A stretch of DNA of 64,000 nucleotides from Clostridium magnum DSM 2767 (GTDB lineage: Bacteria > Bacillota > Clostridia > Clostridiales > Clostridiaceae): contig NZ_LWAE01000003.1 of NCBI RefSeq assembly GCF_001623875.1, positions 496,001 through 560,000 on the forward strand, given 5' to 3'. The translations under genes and the position numbers were made by a program. Shown here piece after piece: positions 9,228-17,867 of this stretch (positions are counted from its first letter, which is position 1; each line of letters starts with the position of its first letter). Below the pieces are notes generated by a model. That model was not told the DNA's origin and did no database searches. It saw only the letters and a list, made by a program, of their open reading frames with translations.

Positions 9228-9677
9228 TTAAACTACCCCCAGATACTTTTTAACTGCTCTTAACTGCCCCATATATCCTGTACATCTGCATAGGTTGCCA
9301 GTCAAATAATGAATTATTTCTTCTTCTGTAGGATTTACCAGTTCATTTTTCATAGCGAGTACTGTCATTATAAAGCCCGGACTACAGAAACCACACTGTT
9401 CAGCACCATCTGCTACAAGTACCCTTGCAAACTCTTCTGCTTCCTTCTGAACGCCCTCTATAGTTGTAATATTTTTCCCATTTGCTTTTATTGCTAAAAG
9501 CGAACAAGATAAGGTTGGTTTTCCATCTACCCATACAGTACAAAGACCACAACAGCTTGTATCACAGCCTTTTCTTATACTTAGCATTCCATTGGCTCTT
9601 AAAGTATCTGCTAGGAATTCATCTCCTGCTACTTCAAAAGCAACTTTTTTATTATTTAAAATAACTTCTATCTGCAT
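9228..9677 (-). CDS. xdhC: Xanthine dehydrogenase-family [2Fe-2S] subunit
   Basis: 149 aa electron-transfer subunit. The plant-ferredoxin-type cluster ligands are Cys38, Cys43, Cys46 and Cys58; the second, helical cluster has Cys95, Cys98, Cys130 and Cys132 (QCGFCSPG and NLCRCTGY). Both clusters are complete, so the subunit should be functional. Its start overlaps the end of the FAD subunit by 10 bases and its stop is two bases before the catalytic subunit, giving a tightly coupled operon. Confidence 0.94.
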   Translation of the reverse strand: MQIEVILNNKKVAFEVAGDEFLADTLRANGMLSIRKGCDTSCCGLCTVWVDGKPTLSCSLLAIKANGKNITTIEGVQKEAEEFARVLVADGAEQCGFCSPGFIMTVLAMKNELVNPTEEEIIHYLTGNLCRCTGYMGQLRAVKKYLGVV

Positions 9678-10465
9678 TCTAATACCTCCATTACTGCTCT
9701 TTTAACCAGTACTTTACACATAGCCTTTCTATATTCCGCTGAACCTCTCATATTAGTCCCAAAGGACATCTCTTCTGCTGCCATGTTAGCTACAGCTTCT
9801 ATATCTTGGTCACTGTAACTTCCTTTTGATAATTCTTCTGAGGCATTTTTAGCAATTTTAGCTCTTGCTGGTCTAGCCCCCACAATAATCTTCCACTGAT
9901 TATCGATACTTGAAACCGCTACATTTAATATAGGATAGTCACTTATAGCGTTTCTTAAATTTCCATAGGAAGCCTTTCTTCCGTTTTTCTTTATAAATAT
10001 TCTTGTTAAAATATCCTTTTCGTAAGGCTTGTCCAAAAACTTTTCCAGAGGCATTCTTCCAGCCTTATACAATTCAACTTCAGTATCTAGAGCTAATAAT
10101 GCTGTTATAAAATCGGAAAATCCATACTTAGAATAAACGGTAGCACCAACTGTAACTATGTTTCTAAATTGTACTCCTATTATATTGCTTATGGATTTAG
10201 GTAATAGTCCATTAAAATATTCATTTAAAACAAGGTTAATTTCAATATCTCTAAAGGTTGTCATTGCACCTATCTCGATATATTCGTCTTCTTCCTTTAT
10301 GTAATTTAAATTAAGCTTTGAGAGCTCCACTGCCGTACCGATTCTTTTAGAACCCATTCTTAAAAAAGCACAGCCACCAAGCACAGTATTATTTTTTCTT
10401 TCCATTAATAGGCTATATGCTTCCTCAAGTGTTTCTGGTTGTATTAAATTAAGTAATGTAAACAC
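9668..10465 (-). CDS. xdhB: Xanthine dehydrogenase-family FAD-binding subunit
   Basis: 265 aa, slightly shorter than typical (about 280-290). N-terminal region has VLGGCAFLRMG and, further on, GVQFRNIVTVGATV, equivalents of the FAD-binding loops in the CoxM/XdhB family; the second loop is divergent from the usual IRNxATxGGN. It begins with GTG at 10465 behind AGGAGG. First gene of the hydroxylase operon; upstream it is preceded by a long stem-loop (10507-10574) after the permease gene. Confidence 0.88.
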   Translation of the reverse strand: MFTLLNLIQPETLEEAYSLLMERKNNTVLGGCAFLRMGSKRIGTAVELSKLNLNYIKEEDEYIEIGAMTTFRDIEINLVLNEYFNGLLPKSISNIIGVQFRNIVTVGATVYSKYGFSDFITALLALDTEVELYKAGRMPLEKFLDKPYEKDILTRIFIKKNGRKASYGNLRNAISDYPILNVAVSSIDNQWKIIVGARPARAKIAKNASEELSKGSYSDQDIEAVANMAAEEMSFGTNMRGSAEYRKAMCKVLVKRAVMEVLECR

Positions 10466-10506
10466 TATTATTCCTCCTTACAAGCTATCAAAATTTCTAC
10501 AAACCT

Positions 10507-10574
10507 ATAGGGTTTCCGAGTTAAAATTCAACATATTACACAGTATAAGTTAAATTTTTGCCCTGAAACCCTAT
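10507..10574 (-). other. Long stem-loop in the leader of the hydroxylase operon
   Basis: ATAGGGTTTCC (10507-10517) pairs with GAAACCCTAT (10565-10574), and inside it AAAATTCAAC pairs with GTTAAATTTT with one mismatch. The element lies between the permease stop and the xdhB ribosome binding site, without a T-run. A -10-like TATAAT (10585-10580, minus strand) sits just upstream, so it could be the 5' leader of a separate xdh transcript. No known riboswitch consensus was recognised. Confidence 0.5.
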
Positions 10575-10601
10575 TCTATATTATACACTCTATTCTCTAG
10601 T

Positions 10602-11936
10602 TTAGGCTACGCTTTCTCCTGATTTTTCTGGTACTTCTACCTTATCCTTAGGTAAAATTACATTTAATAGAATAGCTAAGCCTCCAGATACAACTACCCC
10701 TGATCCCCCTAAAACCATTTTTAAACCTTGAGGGAAGTGAGCTAATACATCTGGTACTGCACTAATTCCAAATCCTAAGCCTAGTGCAACTGCTATGATT
10801 GTCCCATTTCTTCCTTGAAGTGGTTCCGAAGTTATTTGGTTTATACCACCTACAACCATCATAGCAAACATTACTACAGCAGCTCCTCCAAGAACACTTT
10901 GAGGCATTAAAGCTATAACTGCTCCAAACTTAGGGAATAAACCTGCAAGTATTAAAAATGCTGTTCCTGTTGCAATACAAAATCTATTTACAACACCAGT
11001 CATAGAAATAATACCTACATTTTGACCATAGGATGTATTTGGTAATACATTAAATAATGCCGCAAGAATACTTCCAAAACCGTCCTGTATTATGGCCCCT
11101 GAAAATTCTCTATCAGTTGCTTGACGTTTAGTTGTAAGAGTAATTCCAGATACATTACCTACTGTTTCAACAGAAGAAACTATATACATAAGCATTATTG
11201 CAAATATAGCATCTGCATGAAATTCTATACCGTATTTAAGTGGCATAGGAAATGAAACCCAAGAAGCATTTGCTACTGCTGCAAAGCTTATTTTTCCCAT
11301 TGGAATTGCTACAATATATCCTACTATAAGTCCTATAAGTATAGCTGACATACTAGTTATACCTTTTGTAAAATGTTTAAAAAATAAAATAGTAATTAAA
11401 ACAATAAATCCTAAAGCTAAATTCTGAAATGATCCAAAATCTTTAGCACCAGCACCACCAGCAAAGTATTTCATCCCTGTTGGAATTAATCCTAAACCTA
11501 TTGATAAAAGCACTGTTCCTGTAACAAGTGGCGGAAAAAACTTTCTTATATGTTTTACTATAAGTCCTAATACTATTTGAAATAATCCACCTACTATCGC
11601 TGCTCCAAAAATACCTGGAAGTCCATATTTACCTCCAATAGATAAACATACCGCTAAAAATCCAAAGCTTGTACCCATAACAATAGGAAGTCTAGCTCCA
11701 ATTGGTCCTATTGGATAACACTGAATTAAAGAGTTTACACCAGCTATAAGCATTGCACATTGAATTAAAAAGGTTTTTTGTTCAACAGGCAATTTTAATG
11801 CATTAGAAATAATTATTAGAGGTGTTACATTTCCAACAAACATCGCAAGAACGTGTTGTAGTCCTAACGGAATTGCTGTTCCGAGGGATGGTCTTCCATC
11901 AAGTTGATAAATTAGTGATTTCTTGTCTCCATTCAT
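10602..11936 (-). CDS. pbuX: Nucleobase:cation symporter-2 family permease (xanthine/uracil type)
   Basis: 444 aa, 12-14 membrane segments, family NCS2. Recognisable sequences are GLQHVLAMFVGNVTPLIII near the N-terminus, GTSFGFLAV, and NVLPNTSYGQNVGIISMTGVVNR in the C-terminal half, which is the NCS2 signature region. It precedes the hydroxylase genes on the same strand, so uptake of xanthine or a related purine is the likely job. Uracil or urate transport cannot be excluded. Expression is probably controlled through the PurBox-like sites upstream. Confidence 0.9.
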   Translation of the reverse strand: MNGDKKSLIYQLDGRPSLGTAIPLGLQHVLAMFVGNVTPLIIISNALKLPVEQKTFLIQCAMLIAGVNSLIQCYPIGPIGARLPIVMGTSFGFLAVCLSIGGKYGLPGIFGAAIVGGLFQIVLGLIVKHIRKFFPPLVTGTVLLSIGLGLIPTGMKYFAGGAGAKDFGSFQNLALGFIVLITILFFKHFTKGITSMSAILIGLIVGYIVAIPMGKISFAAVANASWVSFPMPLKYGIEFHADAIFAIMLMYIVSSVETVGNVSGITLTTKRQATDREFSGAIIQDGFGSILAALFNVLPNTSYGQNVGIISMTGVVNRFCIATGTAFLILAGLFPKFGAVIALMPQSVLGGAAVVMFAMMVVGGINQITSEPLQGRNGTIIAVALGLGFGISAVPDVLAHFPQGLKMVLGGSGVVVSGGLAILLNVILPKDKVEVPEKSGESVA

Positions 11937-11971
11937 TATATACTCTCCTTTTACCCGAAAATATGATATTA

Positions 11972-12146
11972 TTCGTGTTTTTAACTAATATATGTATATT
12001 ATACAACATAACACTATAAAAAGTCGAACATTTTCTTGTTATTTTTACATTTTTCTTGTAACATAACGAATGTTGTAACTTAAATTGATACAAAATGACA
12101 AACTCAAACAAAAATTACTTCCATATTTCTCACAATAACGAACATT
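11972..12146 (-). promoter_or_regulatory. Promoter and PurBox-like sites upstream of the purine permease
   Basis: On the minus strand TATAAT (12003-11998) is the -10. CGAACATT occurs at 12025-12032, overlapping the -35 position, and again at 12139-12146; related CGAATGTT lies at 12067-12074 and TTCGTGTTTTT at 11972-11982, between -10 and start codon. The Bacillus PurR box is AWWWCCGAACWWT, so these sites look like PurR or functionally similar operators. No purine-riboswitch core was found in this leader. The whole 345-base gap between 11937 and 12282 otherwise contains only the gntP terminator. Confidence 0.5.
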
Positions 12147-12201
12147 TAATCTCGTAGTTTATATACACATTCGGAGACTACATGCAATATCTACACTTGT
12201 A

Positions 12202-12240
12202 TTAAAAAGATGTTACCATCTACATAGCAACATCTTTTAA
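12202..12240 (-). terminator. Terminator of gntP
   Basis: TTAAAAAGATGTT (12202-12214) pairs with AACATCTTTTAA (12229-12240); read on the minus strand it follows the gntP stop and ends in a T-run. Confidence 0.8.
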
Positions 12241-12282
12241 ACATCAAAGCAATTTATATAGTTTTAAGATACTTATTATACT

Positions 12283-13599
12283 CTAAACAAACATATTTAT
12301 AAGTAATACTCCCGCCAATCCCATAACAGAGATTATAGTTTCAAGAACTGACCAGGATGCTAATGTTTCTCCAAGACTTAGATTAAAGTATTCTTTAAAT
12401 ATCCAAAATCCTGGATCATTAACATGTGAGAATATAACACTTCCTGCACCTGTAGCGAGTACCATTAGTGCTGGGTTAGCATGAGTAGTAGCAATTATAG
12501 GAAGAACGATTCCGGATGTAGTCATTGCTGCAACAGTTGCTGACCCTAAAGATAAACGAAGAATAGCCGCGACAAGCCATGCTAAAAGTAATGGCGACAT
12601 AGTAGATCCAGCCATTATAGCTGCTATATATTTACCTACTCCACTGTCGATTAAGACCTGTTTGAAGGCTCCACCTCCACCAATAATTAGAAGTATCATA
12701 GCAATACCACTTATTGATTCAGCAATTATATTCATAACATCAGTCATCTTATGTCCTCTATTTACTCCTAGAGTGAATACTGCAATTATAACTGAGATAA
12801 ACATTGCCATAACTGGGTCTCCGATAAACTCAAAAGTGTGTCTAATTCCTGATGTCTTAGGAAGTGTCATTTCACACACTGCTGCAAGCGCCATCAAAAT
12901 CACTGGAACTAAAGCAGTGAATACACTTGTTCCAAAACTCGGCATTTCTTCATTTTTAAATATCTTAGGATTAAATAAACCTTTTGGTGGTTCATGTTCA
13001 AATCTCTTTAAAAATTTTGAAAATATAGGTCCAGCTACTATTGCTGTAGGTATTCCTATAATAATTCCATAAATTAAAGTCATACTTATGTTTGCACCAT
13101 ATACAACTGCTATCGCTGTCGGACCAGGGTGTGGTGGTAAAAATGCATGAGTAACAGAAAGTGCCGCTGCCATAGGTACTCCTACATATAAAAGCGGAAG
13201 TTCTGTTGAGGCTGCAATAGTAAACACTAACGGAATTAAAAGAACGAAGCCTACTTCATAGAACATAGCAATTCCCACTACAAATCCAGTAATAACAACT
13301 GCCCATTGAATATTTTTCTTTCCAAACTTATCTATTAAAGTTGTGGCAATTCTTTGAGCGGCACCAGTGTCCGCAATAAGCTTACCAAGCATAGCTCCAA
13401 AACCCAGAACTAGAGAAAGATAACCTAAGGTTCCTCCCATACCGTTTTGTATAGACTTAACTACATTTAAAGCTGGCATTCCTTCTGCAACACCAACAAC
13501 TAGTGAAACCAGTATTAAGGATATAAAACCATTAACTTTAAAACCTAACATTAACAATAATAATAACGCAACACCAATTGCAACAATCAATAACGGCAT
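12283..13599 (-). CDS. gntP: Gluconate:proton symporter, GntP family
   Basis: 438 aa with about 12-14 membrane segments. The stretch GFGAMLGKLIADTGAAQRIA and the central HAFLPPHPGPTAIA motif are hallmarks of GntP/GntT permeases; the C-terminal SHVNDPGFWIFKEYF is also family specific. Imports gluconate or a related sugar acid across the cytoplasmic membrane. It follows the dehydratase gene on the same strand, and together with KDG kinase and KDPG aldolase completes a gluconate-utilisation set. The substrate is inferred from context. Confidence 0.93.
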   Translation of the reverse strand: MPLLIVAIGVALLLLLMLGFKVNGFISLILVSLVVGVAEGMPALNVVKSIQNGMGGTLGYLSLVLGFGAMLGKLIADTGAAQRIATTLIDKFGKKNIQWAVVITGFVVGIAMFYEVGFVLLIPLVFTIAASTELPLLYVGVPMAAALSVTHAFLPPHPGPTAIAVVYGANISMTLIYGIIIGIPTAIVAGPIFSKFLKRFEHEPPKGLFNPKIFKNEEMPSFGTSVFTALVPVILMALAAVCEMTLPKTSGIRHTFEFIGDPVMAMFISVIIAVFTLGVNRGHKMTDVMNIIAESISGIAMILLIIGGGGAFKQVLIDSGVGKYIAAIMAGSTMSPLLLAWLVAAILRLSLGSATVAAMTTSGIVLPIIATTHANPALMVLATGAGSVIFSHVNDPGFWIFKEYFNLSLGETLASWSVLETIISVMGLAGVLLINMFV

Positions 13600-13766
13600 A
13601 TTTTTTTCCTCCTAAAACATTTTATTTTTTGTAGTAAATATTATTTGCATACTATAATTCTAGTTAATACTTTAACAAACTAAATCGTTTAAATTTCACA
13701 TATATAGATGAATTCTGACTTTTTAAACTATAATACATTATATAACTTCAGCATTATTTTATCCCT

Positions 13767-13809
13767 CTGGATATATCAACACTAAATAATAGCGTAGTGA
13801 TATATCCAG
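13767..13809 (-). terminator. Hairpin after the dehydratase gene
   Basis: CTGGATATATCA (13767-13778) pairs with TGATATATCCAG (13798-13809). Only a short T-rich stretch follows on the minus strand, so partial read-through into gntP is plausible. Confidence 0.6.
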
Positions 13810-13837
13810 ATTATAATTTATATTGCTATATAGATTT

Positions 13838-15556
13838 TTACTCCATATATCCACCCTTCATAGGTGATGTTGCTCTTTTAGTATAAATACTCAAAACACC
13901 TTTGGTATATTTGGGTTGTGGTTTTACCCACTTTTCTTTTCTAACTTTTAACGCTTCTTCTATTTCTTCTACACTTCTTTCTTCACCATTTACTCCTATA
14001 ACATCAAGCTTTCTAGCCGGTATGTCTATTTTTATAAGATCGCCTTCTTCAACTAAAGCTATCGGACCACCTTCACTTGCTTCTGGTGAAACGTGTCCTA
14101 TTGCAGGTCCTCTAGTTGCTCCCGAGAATCTTCCATCTGTAATTAGTGCTACTGACTCTATTAGTTCTGAATCTGATGCTATTGCTTCAGTAGTATAGAA
14201 CATTTCTGGCATACCTGACCCCTTAGGTCCTTCATATCTAATAAATACTGCATCTCCAGGATTCACCACCCTTTTTAGTACTGCATTTAGAGCATCCTCT
14301 TCACAGTCAAAAACTTTGGCTTTTAATACAACCTGTCTTAATTTTTTAGATACAGCTGAATGTTTTACCACTGCACCCTCTGGGGCTAAATTTCCCTTAA
14401 GAATTGCTATAGCACCCTGTGCTTGTATAGGATTTTCTTTAGTCTTTATTACATCTTCCTTTTTAACTCCAAGAGCTTCTAGGAATTTACTACTTCTTTC
14501 ATAATAATCGCTTTGCTTTAATTCCTGTAAATTTTCACCTAAGGTTTTACCTGTAACAGTAAGAACATCTAAATGTAAAAACTCTTTAATTTCCTCCATT
14601 ATTGCAGGAACTCCACCGGCATACCAAAAATATGCTCCAGGATAAAATCCACTTGGTCTTATATTTAAAATGTATGGAATTTCTCTATGTATCTCATCAA
14701 ATAGTTTCGGTTCTATTTCTATTCCTAACTCATGAGCAATAGCTGGTATATGGAGTAAACTGTTACTTGAACCAGCAATAGCTGCATGTACCATTATTGC
14801 ATTTTCAAAGGCCTTTTTAGTCATTATTTCTGATGGTTTAATATTTTTCTCTACAAGCTTAAGCGCATACTCTCCGGCACGTCTTGCTGCTATTCTAAGC
14901 TCATCCAAAGTAGCTGGAATCAACGCTGTTCCTGGAAGTGCAATACCTAAAGCTTCAGCCATTACCTGCATTGTTGAAGCAGTTCCCATAAATGAGCAAG
15001 CTCCACAACTTGGACATGCATTATGTTTGTAATAAGTTAACTCCTCTTTTGTTATTTCCCCTTTCTCATGTTGAGCATAATATTTTCCAATTTGCTCTAG
15101 CGTAAGCATATCAGGACCAGCATTCATAATTCCACCTGGTACTAGTACTGCTGGCATATCCAGTCTAGCAATAGCCATCAGATGGGCTGGCATAGACTTA
15201 TCGCAACTTGCCATAAACACTCCTGCATCAAAAGGAGTAGCTTGTACATGTATTTCGATCATATTTGCCATCATTTCTCTAGAAAGAAGTGAATAATTCA
15301 TTCCATCATGTCCTTGTGATTCACCATCACATATATCAGTAACAAAATATTTAGCAGCTTTACCACCCTTTTCAGTTACCCCTTGAAAGGCTTCCTCTAC
15401 TAAAACATCCAGATGAGCACTACCTGGATGGCTGTGTCCAAAACTGCTTTCTACTATTATTTGTGGTTTTTCCAAATCCTCTATCTTCCATCCTGATCCT
15501 AGTCTTAGAGAATCAAGCTCCGGAGCCTTTTCTCTTAATTCTTGACTTCTTAACAT
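13838..15556 (-). CDS. IlvD/Edd-family dehydratase, probable gluconate dehydratase
   Basis: 572 aa FeS-dependent dehydratase. Family features are DICDGESQGHDGM, the substrate/cluster region MASCDKSMPAHLMA, CPSCGACSFMGTAS, and near the C-terminus LITDGRFSGATRGPAIGHVSPEA. The three cluster-associated cysteines (in GVFMASCDKS and NACPSCGAC) are present. IlvD, Edd and sugar-acid dehydratases share these motifs, so family alone does not set the substrate. Between gntP and kdgK/kdgA, with no branched-chain genes nearby, dehydration of D-gluconate to 2-keto-3-deoxygluconate is most likely. Expression is probably controlled by the GntR-type operators upstream. Confidence 0.85.
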   Translation of the reverse strand: MLRSQELREKAPELDSLRLGSGWKIEDLEKPQIIVESSFGHSHPGSAHLDVLVEEAFQGVTEKGGKAAKYFVTDICDGESQGHDGMNYSLLSREMMANMIEIHVQATPFDAGVFMASCDKSMPAHLMAIARLDMPAVLVPGGIMNAGPDMLTLEQIGKYYAQHEKGEITKEELTYYKHNACPSCGACSFMGTASTMQVMAEALGIALPGTALIPATLDELRIAARRAGEYALKLVEKNIKPSEIMTKKAFENAIMVHAAIAGSSNSLLHIPAIAHELGIEIEPKLFDEIHREIPYILNIRPSGFYPGAYFWYAGGVPAIMEEIKEFLHLDVLTVTGKTLGENLQELKQSDYYERSSKFLEALGVKKEDVIKTKENPIQAQGAIAILKGNLAPEGAVVKHSAVSKKLRQVVLKAKVFDCEEDALNAVLKRVVNPGDAVFIRYEGPKGSGMPEMFYTTEAIASDSELIESVALITDGRFSGATRGPAIGHVSPEASEGGPIALVEEGDLIKIDIPARKLDVIGVNGEERSVEEIEEALKVRKEKWVKPQPKYTKGVLSIYTKRATSPMKGGYME

Positions 15557-15973
15557 TTAATAATCACCTCATCATTTTACTTGTATTACATCTGCCGAAT
15601 ATTTTTTATTGAATTTCATTTCAGTATGTGTTTCATCGTTGCCAAAGTTGTATTACAACCTTATATATATAGTACTATGAAAACGATTCGTGGTCAACAC
15701 CTTTTTTTGATAAATCACTATAATTTTAATATGCAAAATGTGTTAAGTCACATAAATTAGCTAGTTTATCTAGTTTTTATTGTACACCATTATACACTTC
15801 TAATTTCTTATACGCCTCCGGAACTTGTATTACAATTCGCTCGTATTAGAAAAACAGATGATTTATGACTAATATTTATTTTTTCAATATGCAAAAAAAT
15901 TTCAGCATACCAAAACACCCTTGTAATACAACTGTATCACAAGGGTGTTTCATTTACTGATTTATTATAGTCT
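15557..15973 (-). promoter_or_regulatory. Dehydratase promoter region with GntR-type operators and operator-like terminator
   Basis: Minus-strand promoter: TTGACC (15697-15692), 17-base spacer containing ATCGTTTTCAT-type inverted repeat, TACTAT (15674-15669). The palindrome TTGTATTACAA occurs at 15648-15658, eleven bases past the -10, and again at 15825-15835; TTGTATTACAT is at 15581-15591. The pattern fits TNGTNNNACNA, typical of FadR-subfamily GntR operators. The same layout occurs upstream of kdgA (18604-18788), which points to one regulator, most likely the GntR protein encoded at 15974-16654. This 417-base gap contains no gene. Confidence 0.65.
15913..15950 (-). terminator. Terminator of the GntR-type regulator gene
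   Basis: AAACACCCTTGT (15913-15924) pairs with ACAAGGGTGTTT (15939-15950). The loop side carries TTGTAATACAA (15921-15931), an operator-like palindrome. Confidence 0.85.
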
Positions 15974-16654
15974 TTATTTATATCTCATCTCTTTTATATC
16001 TTTTATAGTTCTTTCTAAATGTCTTACCATATAAATATCTGCTAGTTCGGAGTCCCTATTTTTTATAGCATCTAAAATAAGCTTATGTTCACTAAGCCCA
16101 CCAGAAGGTCCTAGTGTTTTATATAACTCCCTTTGGTGATATTCTAGTAAATTTCTCAATATTTCATTCACCTTTATAATTAAAGAATTACCACTTCCCT
16201 CTGCAATTTTCATGTGGAAATTTAAATCTTCTTCCGTAAACTTTTTAATATCCTGTCTCCAATCAAGCATTCTTTCGTAGCTTTCTTCAATTTCCTTTAG
16301 CGTATCACCATTACACTTTTCAGCACACATTCTAGCAGTTTTCGGCTCTGTGATAAGTCTAAATTCAAGAATATCTAAATAATTATCTTTATCTAGCGTT
16401 ATCATGGGTATTAAGCTATTTAGATAGATAGATGGTTTTAAATCATTAACAAAGGTACCTTCTCCCTGTCGTTTACTTATGATATTTAAAGTAGCTAATT
16501 TCTCTATAGCCTCTCTTACAGACACTCTACTAACATTTAATTCTTTAGATAGTTGCGGCTCTGACATAATCTTTTCACCAGGTTTCCATTCGCCATTAAA
16601 TATTTTCTCCTGTATTGTTTTAAAAACTATATCACTTGTTTTAAACTCTTTCAT
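15974..16654 (-). CDS. GntR-family (FadR subfamily) transcriptional regulator
   Basis: 226 aa. N-terminal winged helix (residues about 8-72) shows the GntR pattern GEWKPGEKIMSEPQLSKELNVSRVSVREAIEKL and the wing ISKRQGEGTFV. The C-terminal FCD domain is all helical, with candidate metal/ligand residues in FRLITEPKTARMCAEK, DLNFHMKIAEGSGN and SEHKLILDAI. Regulators of this subfamily sense sugar acids or their keto-deoxy derivatives. Located between the KDG kinase/aldolase pair and the dehydratase, so probable repressor of both transcripts, acting on TTGTATTACAA sites. Inducer unknown, KDG or gluconate being likely. Confidence 0.92.
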   Translation of the reverse strand: MKEFKTSDIVFKTIQEKIFNGEWKPGEKIMSEPQLSKELNVSRVSVREAIEKLATLNIISKRQGEGTFVNDLKPSIYLNSLIPMITLDKDNYLDILEFRLITEPKTARMCAEKCNGDTLKEIEESYERMLDWRQDIKKFTEEDLNFHMKIAEGSGNSLIIKVNEILRNLLEYHQRELYKTLGPSGGLSEHKLILDAIKNRDSELADIYMVRHLERTIKDIKEMRYK

Positions 16655-16735
16655 ACATCATTCTCCCGATCAATCTATATTGATTCTTAATTACTTAAGA
16701 TGTTCTAATACATTATACCTAAAATAACAAAAATT

Positions 16736-16800
16736 AAAAAGACATATAGCGATTTAATACAAGCTGAGTTGCAAGTATTAATCACACTATATGTCTTTTT
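16736..16800 (-). terminator. Terminator of the kdgA-kdgK transcript
   Basis: AAAAAGACATATAG (16736-16749) pairs with CTATATGTCTTTTT (16787-16800); an inner stem TTAATAC/GTATTAA extends it. It lies between kdgK and the regulator gene. Confidence 0.85.
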
Positions 16801-16826
16801 ACATGTATATTTCCATTTGTATACCT

Positions 16827-17849
16827 CTATCTTTGCACACTTCCAGAAACGTTACCCTTTACAATTTCATTTACTTCACTTTCCATAACTAAATTAGCAT
16901 CTCCATCCACAGTATGTTTCAAAACTCCAGCAGCTACGCCAAATTCTAAAGCATCTTTATGATTTTCTCCCTGTACTAATTTATATATTAATCCTGCCGC
17001 AAAGGCATCTCCAGCCCCAACTCTATCCTGAATAGTAAAATCATACTTCTTCGACTGATATATTTCATTTCCATCATAAATAAAAGCCGATAAAGCATTG
17101 TGGCTAGCAGAATAATTCTCTCTTAAAGTTGATACCATATATTTAATATTAAATTTATCTCTCATTTTACTAAATACATTCGCAAATCTCTCAAGATCCA
17201 CTTCTTCTTTTGTAAAATCAGCCACCTTGTATTCTCCCGTTTCTCCTTCTACACCGCTTAGCCATCCAAAGCAAACATCCACATTTTGCAGTAAATTAGG
17301 CATTACTTTTTCAAATTTTTCGTAGCTCCAAAGTTGTTTTCTATAGTTTAAATCTAAGCTTATAGGCACATCATACTTTTTAGCTGCTTCAGCAGCTTTT
17401 TCCACAAGCTTTATACAACTCTCTCCCAAAGCCGGTGTGATTCCCGAAAAGTGAAACCAGTCAGCATCCTTGAATATTTCATCAAAGTCTATTTTATCTA
17501 CATCAACTTGAGTTATTGCCGAATTTGCTCTATCATAAATAACTTTGGATGATCTTACAGAATTACCCTTCTCAAAGTAGTATATTCCTAGTCTGTCTCC
17601 ATCCCTAACTACATAATCTGTATTTACTCCATATCTATTTAGATAATTAAGAGCGCTCTTCCCAATTAAATTATCAGGCACTTGAGACACAAAATAAGAT
17701 TTCACTCCCCAGTTTCCTAAGGATACAGCAACATTTGCCTCTGCCCCACCATATACTATATCAAAAGATTCCGCTTGGGTGAATCTTTTGTATCCTGGCG
17801 TAGACAGCCTAAGCAATAATTCACCCATAGTTACTACTTTCTTCGCCAT
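16827..17849 (-). CDS. kdgK: 2-keto-3-deoxygluconate kinase (PfkB family)
   Basis: 340 aa cytoplasmic sugar kinase. PfkB signatures: N-terminal GGAEANVAVSLGNWG and C-terminal DRVGAGDAFAAGLIY, whose Asp is the catalytic base. Phosphorylates KDG to KDPG using ATP. ATG at 17849 was chosen because AGGAGGAG lies just upstream; the TTG one codon earlier is less likely. It lies 18 bases after kdgA in the same transcript. Sequence alone does not separate KDG kinases from other PfkB members, but the neighbours make this call strong. Confidence 0.9.
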   Translation of the reverse strand: MAKKVVTMGELLLRLSTPGYKRFTQAESFDIVYGGAEANVAVSLGNWGVKSYFVSQVPDNLIGKSALNYLNRYGVNTDYVVRDGDRLGIYYFEKGNSVRSSKVIYDRANSAITQVDVDKIDFDEIFKDADWFHFSGITPALGESCIKLVEKAAEAAKKYDVPISLDLNYRKQLWSYEKFEKVMPNLLQNVDVCFGWLSGVEGETGEYKVADFTKEEVDLERFANVFSKMRDKFNIKYMVSTLRENYSASHNALSAFIYDGNEIYQSKKYDFTIQDRVGAGDAFAAGLIYKLVQGENHKDALEFGVAAGVLKHTVDGDANLVMESEVNEIVKGNVSGSVQR

Positions 17850-17867
17850 CAAAGTCTCCTCCTAAAG

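Noticed and set aside
11937..12200. Purine (guanine) riboswitch upstream of the nucleobase permease
   Set aside because: Words such as TAGTCTCCG and AACTACG occur, but the conserved purine aptamer core and loop pairing are missing; the leader is better explained by PurBox-like sites.
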